This document shows, one piece after another, positions 61,806 to 64,000 of a stretch of DNA of 64,000 bases (positions are counted from its first letter, which is position 1; every line of letters begins with the position of its first letter). Source of the stretch: Acanthochlamys bracteata (lineage: Eukaryota > Streptophyta > Magnoliopsida > Pandanales > Velloziaceae); assembly GCA_019914995.1 (NCBI GenBank), contig CM034127.1, forward strand, positions 7,998,001 to 8,062,000. Direction: 5' to 3'. Made by a program: the position numbers and the translations under genes. The notes beneath the pieces were generated by a model. The model had not been told where the DNA came from and did no database searches. It saw only the letters and a program-made list of their open reading frames with translations.

Positions 61806-64000
61806 CTAACAACCAGTAGGTTGACTGACAGAATGCAATGCCAACTGGTGATATCTGGAATAATCAATACCATTCAACCGCACACAACATAATACCTGCT
61901 CTGGCAATTCCTCAGCTTTGTTTGCCTGTCAAAATAACAAAGTTAGATTTCTTTCTCTTTCATCGAGAAAAGACCGCCTAAAATCAGTCATAGAAGGCAG
62001 TTACCTGAATTGTCAAACCAACATCTAATACACAGAGCTTAAGCCGATCAAGGAAAGTCTCAAATCCTTTCCTTGATATGTAGCTAAATCTGTGCATATC
62101 CAAGTCGATCTCAAAATAGTTTTCTCCCTACAAAATATTCAGACAACACAAAATGCATCATTGATACATCAAGAATTCTACTGTCTACACTTAAGCTAGC
62201 TTGAAATTAAGAAGTCCACCTAAATTCTTATCTATACACAACTACTACCTTTCCCACATATATCATCATCAGAATAGAAGGGAAAGACAGATACAAATTT
62301 TCAAAAGTAACATGAGTAAAAGGCCAGCTGCTTCTTACATGAGTAACAGAAATTTTCAGGCACAGCCTCATCTGCTTATGTTCTAATAATTTCTAAATTT
62401 TTATCACAAATTTCATCTGCTGCATTTTTGACAAAATCTAAAAAGTTCAACACATGTGCCCTGTTTGTACAATCCACATGCCATCAGCAATTAAGACTCT
62501 CCTTCAACTATCCCATCAAATAAATGTCCAGAAACAAAACTGTCCAGACAGAATATAACAGACATAACTCACATAATACATATTCACAAACATTTTTCAC
62601 TATGATGCTCTTCATCATTTGATAAACATTAAAGTCCTTCACTAGAACTTTCACCTAAGTGTCATAGTGATTCGGTGCAGAATAAGAAGTATATTCATCA
62701 AATTTTCAAACTTTTTCACTATGTTGCTCTTGATCATTTCATAAATGTTACGAGTCCTTCACTAGAAGTTTCACCTAAGCGTCATAGCGACTCAGTGCAG
62801 AATAAAATATATTCATCAAATTATTTTTTCTTTCAGCTATAATTATATCAATTAAGTGGCGTTCATCTAGCAATAGATGAAGCGAAAAACTATTTGACAA
62901 ACAATATACTAGCTATGCAATATGACTACATTAGACAACTAATATTAATCAGATGAATATGGTACTGGTATCTTAGCTGAAAGAGGCTAAAAGTGAAAGA
63001 CACATCAGACCAAACTCACCAGGTAAAATTCATGTTGTGGGCGAGTGAGCACAGGCTTCTCATTATATGCTTGCATAAGTTTCCTCTCAGCTGCACTTAA
63101 TGGAAGGTCCTCCACATTTGCTATTCGACCCAGTATCTTAAGTCTTTCACGGAAAGGTAGAGCAGTATCCATTGGAAAGCTTTTAACTCTTTCTATCTCC
63201 CCCATGATAATTCTCTATTAACAAGCATAAAAGTATTACTATAGATGCCAAACACCTTATTCTTGAGATAACAAAGACAAACATGTAGTATTCAGTGATC
63301 AAACAGTTTACAGCCAACTTTAAACTCCACATATTAAACAGAGCTGAATATACACTACCCTTAATTCAAAGAGTTAACTAAAAGTTAACTGAGAATCTCT
63401 TAAATCTCACTATCCCTTTTAATTGTAAAAAAGAACAGATTTTTTTAGATCTGAGGAGACCTTGTGTTCATCACCATTCGTAATTGAAAATATTATACCT
63501 CTACAACTCCAAATTCTGTTGACTTCAGTACACCCAATACCTTTATGGACACGTCATAGCCTATTTCTATCAACTTTTCCCTTGTGTAATCACAAAAGTA
63601 CACGAAACTTAAATAACACATCATCAATCTCTACATATGGAACTTGTCCATCAATCATCAACAGATATTCCTAAAAAATTAGTGCAATTGAGAAAAGAGA
63701 AGAAATTTTTTTCATTTAGCTTTATAGGAAAGTGTAACAAATTTGTAAAATATATCGTCCACCAATAGCAAGAAATTGATAATGCAAACACAAAACTTCA
63801 TCTTTTATAATACTAAGCAAAACGAGAAATGTGACAGGAAAAAACTCTAGGAGCAAAAATTTTCTTACTCTGAAATTATCCAAGGAACTAGAAGAGATGT
63901 CTTTTGAGTAGCTCTCAGAGAGGCTGAAGTACAAAACAAAGCTCACCCCTTCCCCATCAGTTTCACTCTGGAACAGCGTTGCAGGATACAATGGAATCTA
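61806..64000 (-). CDS. DUF1336 (EDR2-like C-terminal domain) protein, 3' part
   Basis: The C-terminal part of a protein with the DUF1336 domain found at the end of ENHANCED DISEASE RESISTANCE 2 and EDR2-like plant proteins; its molecular function is poorly known. Minus-strand exons seen: 64000-63869 (continues past the edge), 63214-63020, 62127-62005, 61925-61806; all junctions phase 0 and GT-AG. Landmarks in order: [95 protein letters not shown] and [10 protein letters not shown]. It ends [10 protein letters not shown] and stop, an ending unlike the usual EDR2-like tail, so the final exon may be lineage-specific. START and PH domains, if present, lie beyond the window. Confidence 0.88.

Overview
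The window is eukaryotic nuclear DNA from a flowering plant, most likely a eudicot. The genes are plant-specific families (polyamine transporter, DUF620, X8/callose-binding GPI protein, IQM, SOSEKI, DUF1336). They are split by AT-rich GT-AG introns and separated by long AT-rich spacers full of LTR-retroelement relics, a SINE and short inverted-repeat DNA transposons. There are no operons, ribosome binding sites, CRISPR arrays or prokaryotic features. I could not name the species.

Layout: (1) 1-2640 (+), a polyamine/amino-acid permease of the PUT/LAT family, cut at its 5' end by the window edge. (2) 2641-10108, a spacer dominated by a 2.67-kb solo LTR with a perfect 5-bp target-site duplication. 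(3) 10109-16483 (+), a complete second PUT copy with the same single intron position, but that intron is 4.8 kb. (4) 17775-21774 (-), a DUF620 gene convergent with PUT copy 2, with a GC-AG intron containing a fold-back repeat. (5) 22915-24402 (-), with a leader reaching about 26750, an X8-domain GPI-anchored protein with a 28-nt microexon. (6) 26.8-43.4 kb, a gene-poor block with MITEs, a decayed Ty3/gypsy pol and other repeat relics. (7) 43.5-47.5 kb (+), an IQM-type calmodulin-binding gene with nine coding exons. (8) 47966-50479 (-), a SOSEKI (DUF966) gene convergent with it, with a C-terminal C2HC finger on a separate exon. (9) 50.5-58 kb, a hAT-like non-autonomous element with an 8-bp TSD, nested MITEs and other repeats. 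(10) 58308-59141 (+), a frameshifted SUB1/O-fucosyltransferase-like pseudogene. (11) 61806-64000 (-), the 3' half of a DUF1336 (EDR2-like C-terminal domain) gene running off the right edge.

Exon structures were built by hand from reading frame, splice signals and recalled family sequence. Every listed junction keeps frame, but none was tested against transcripts. The genes do not form one pathway. The nearest thing to a functional theme is cell-surface and polarity proteins (polyamine uptake, callose binding, SOSEKI). I saw no convincing novel system. The most unusual items are the inverted-repeat structures in and beside the DUF620 gene, its GC-AG intron, a quadruplex-capable tract in the X8 gene, and the SOSEKI finger exon whose intron retention would stop translation at once.
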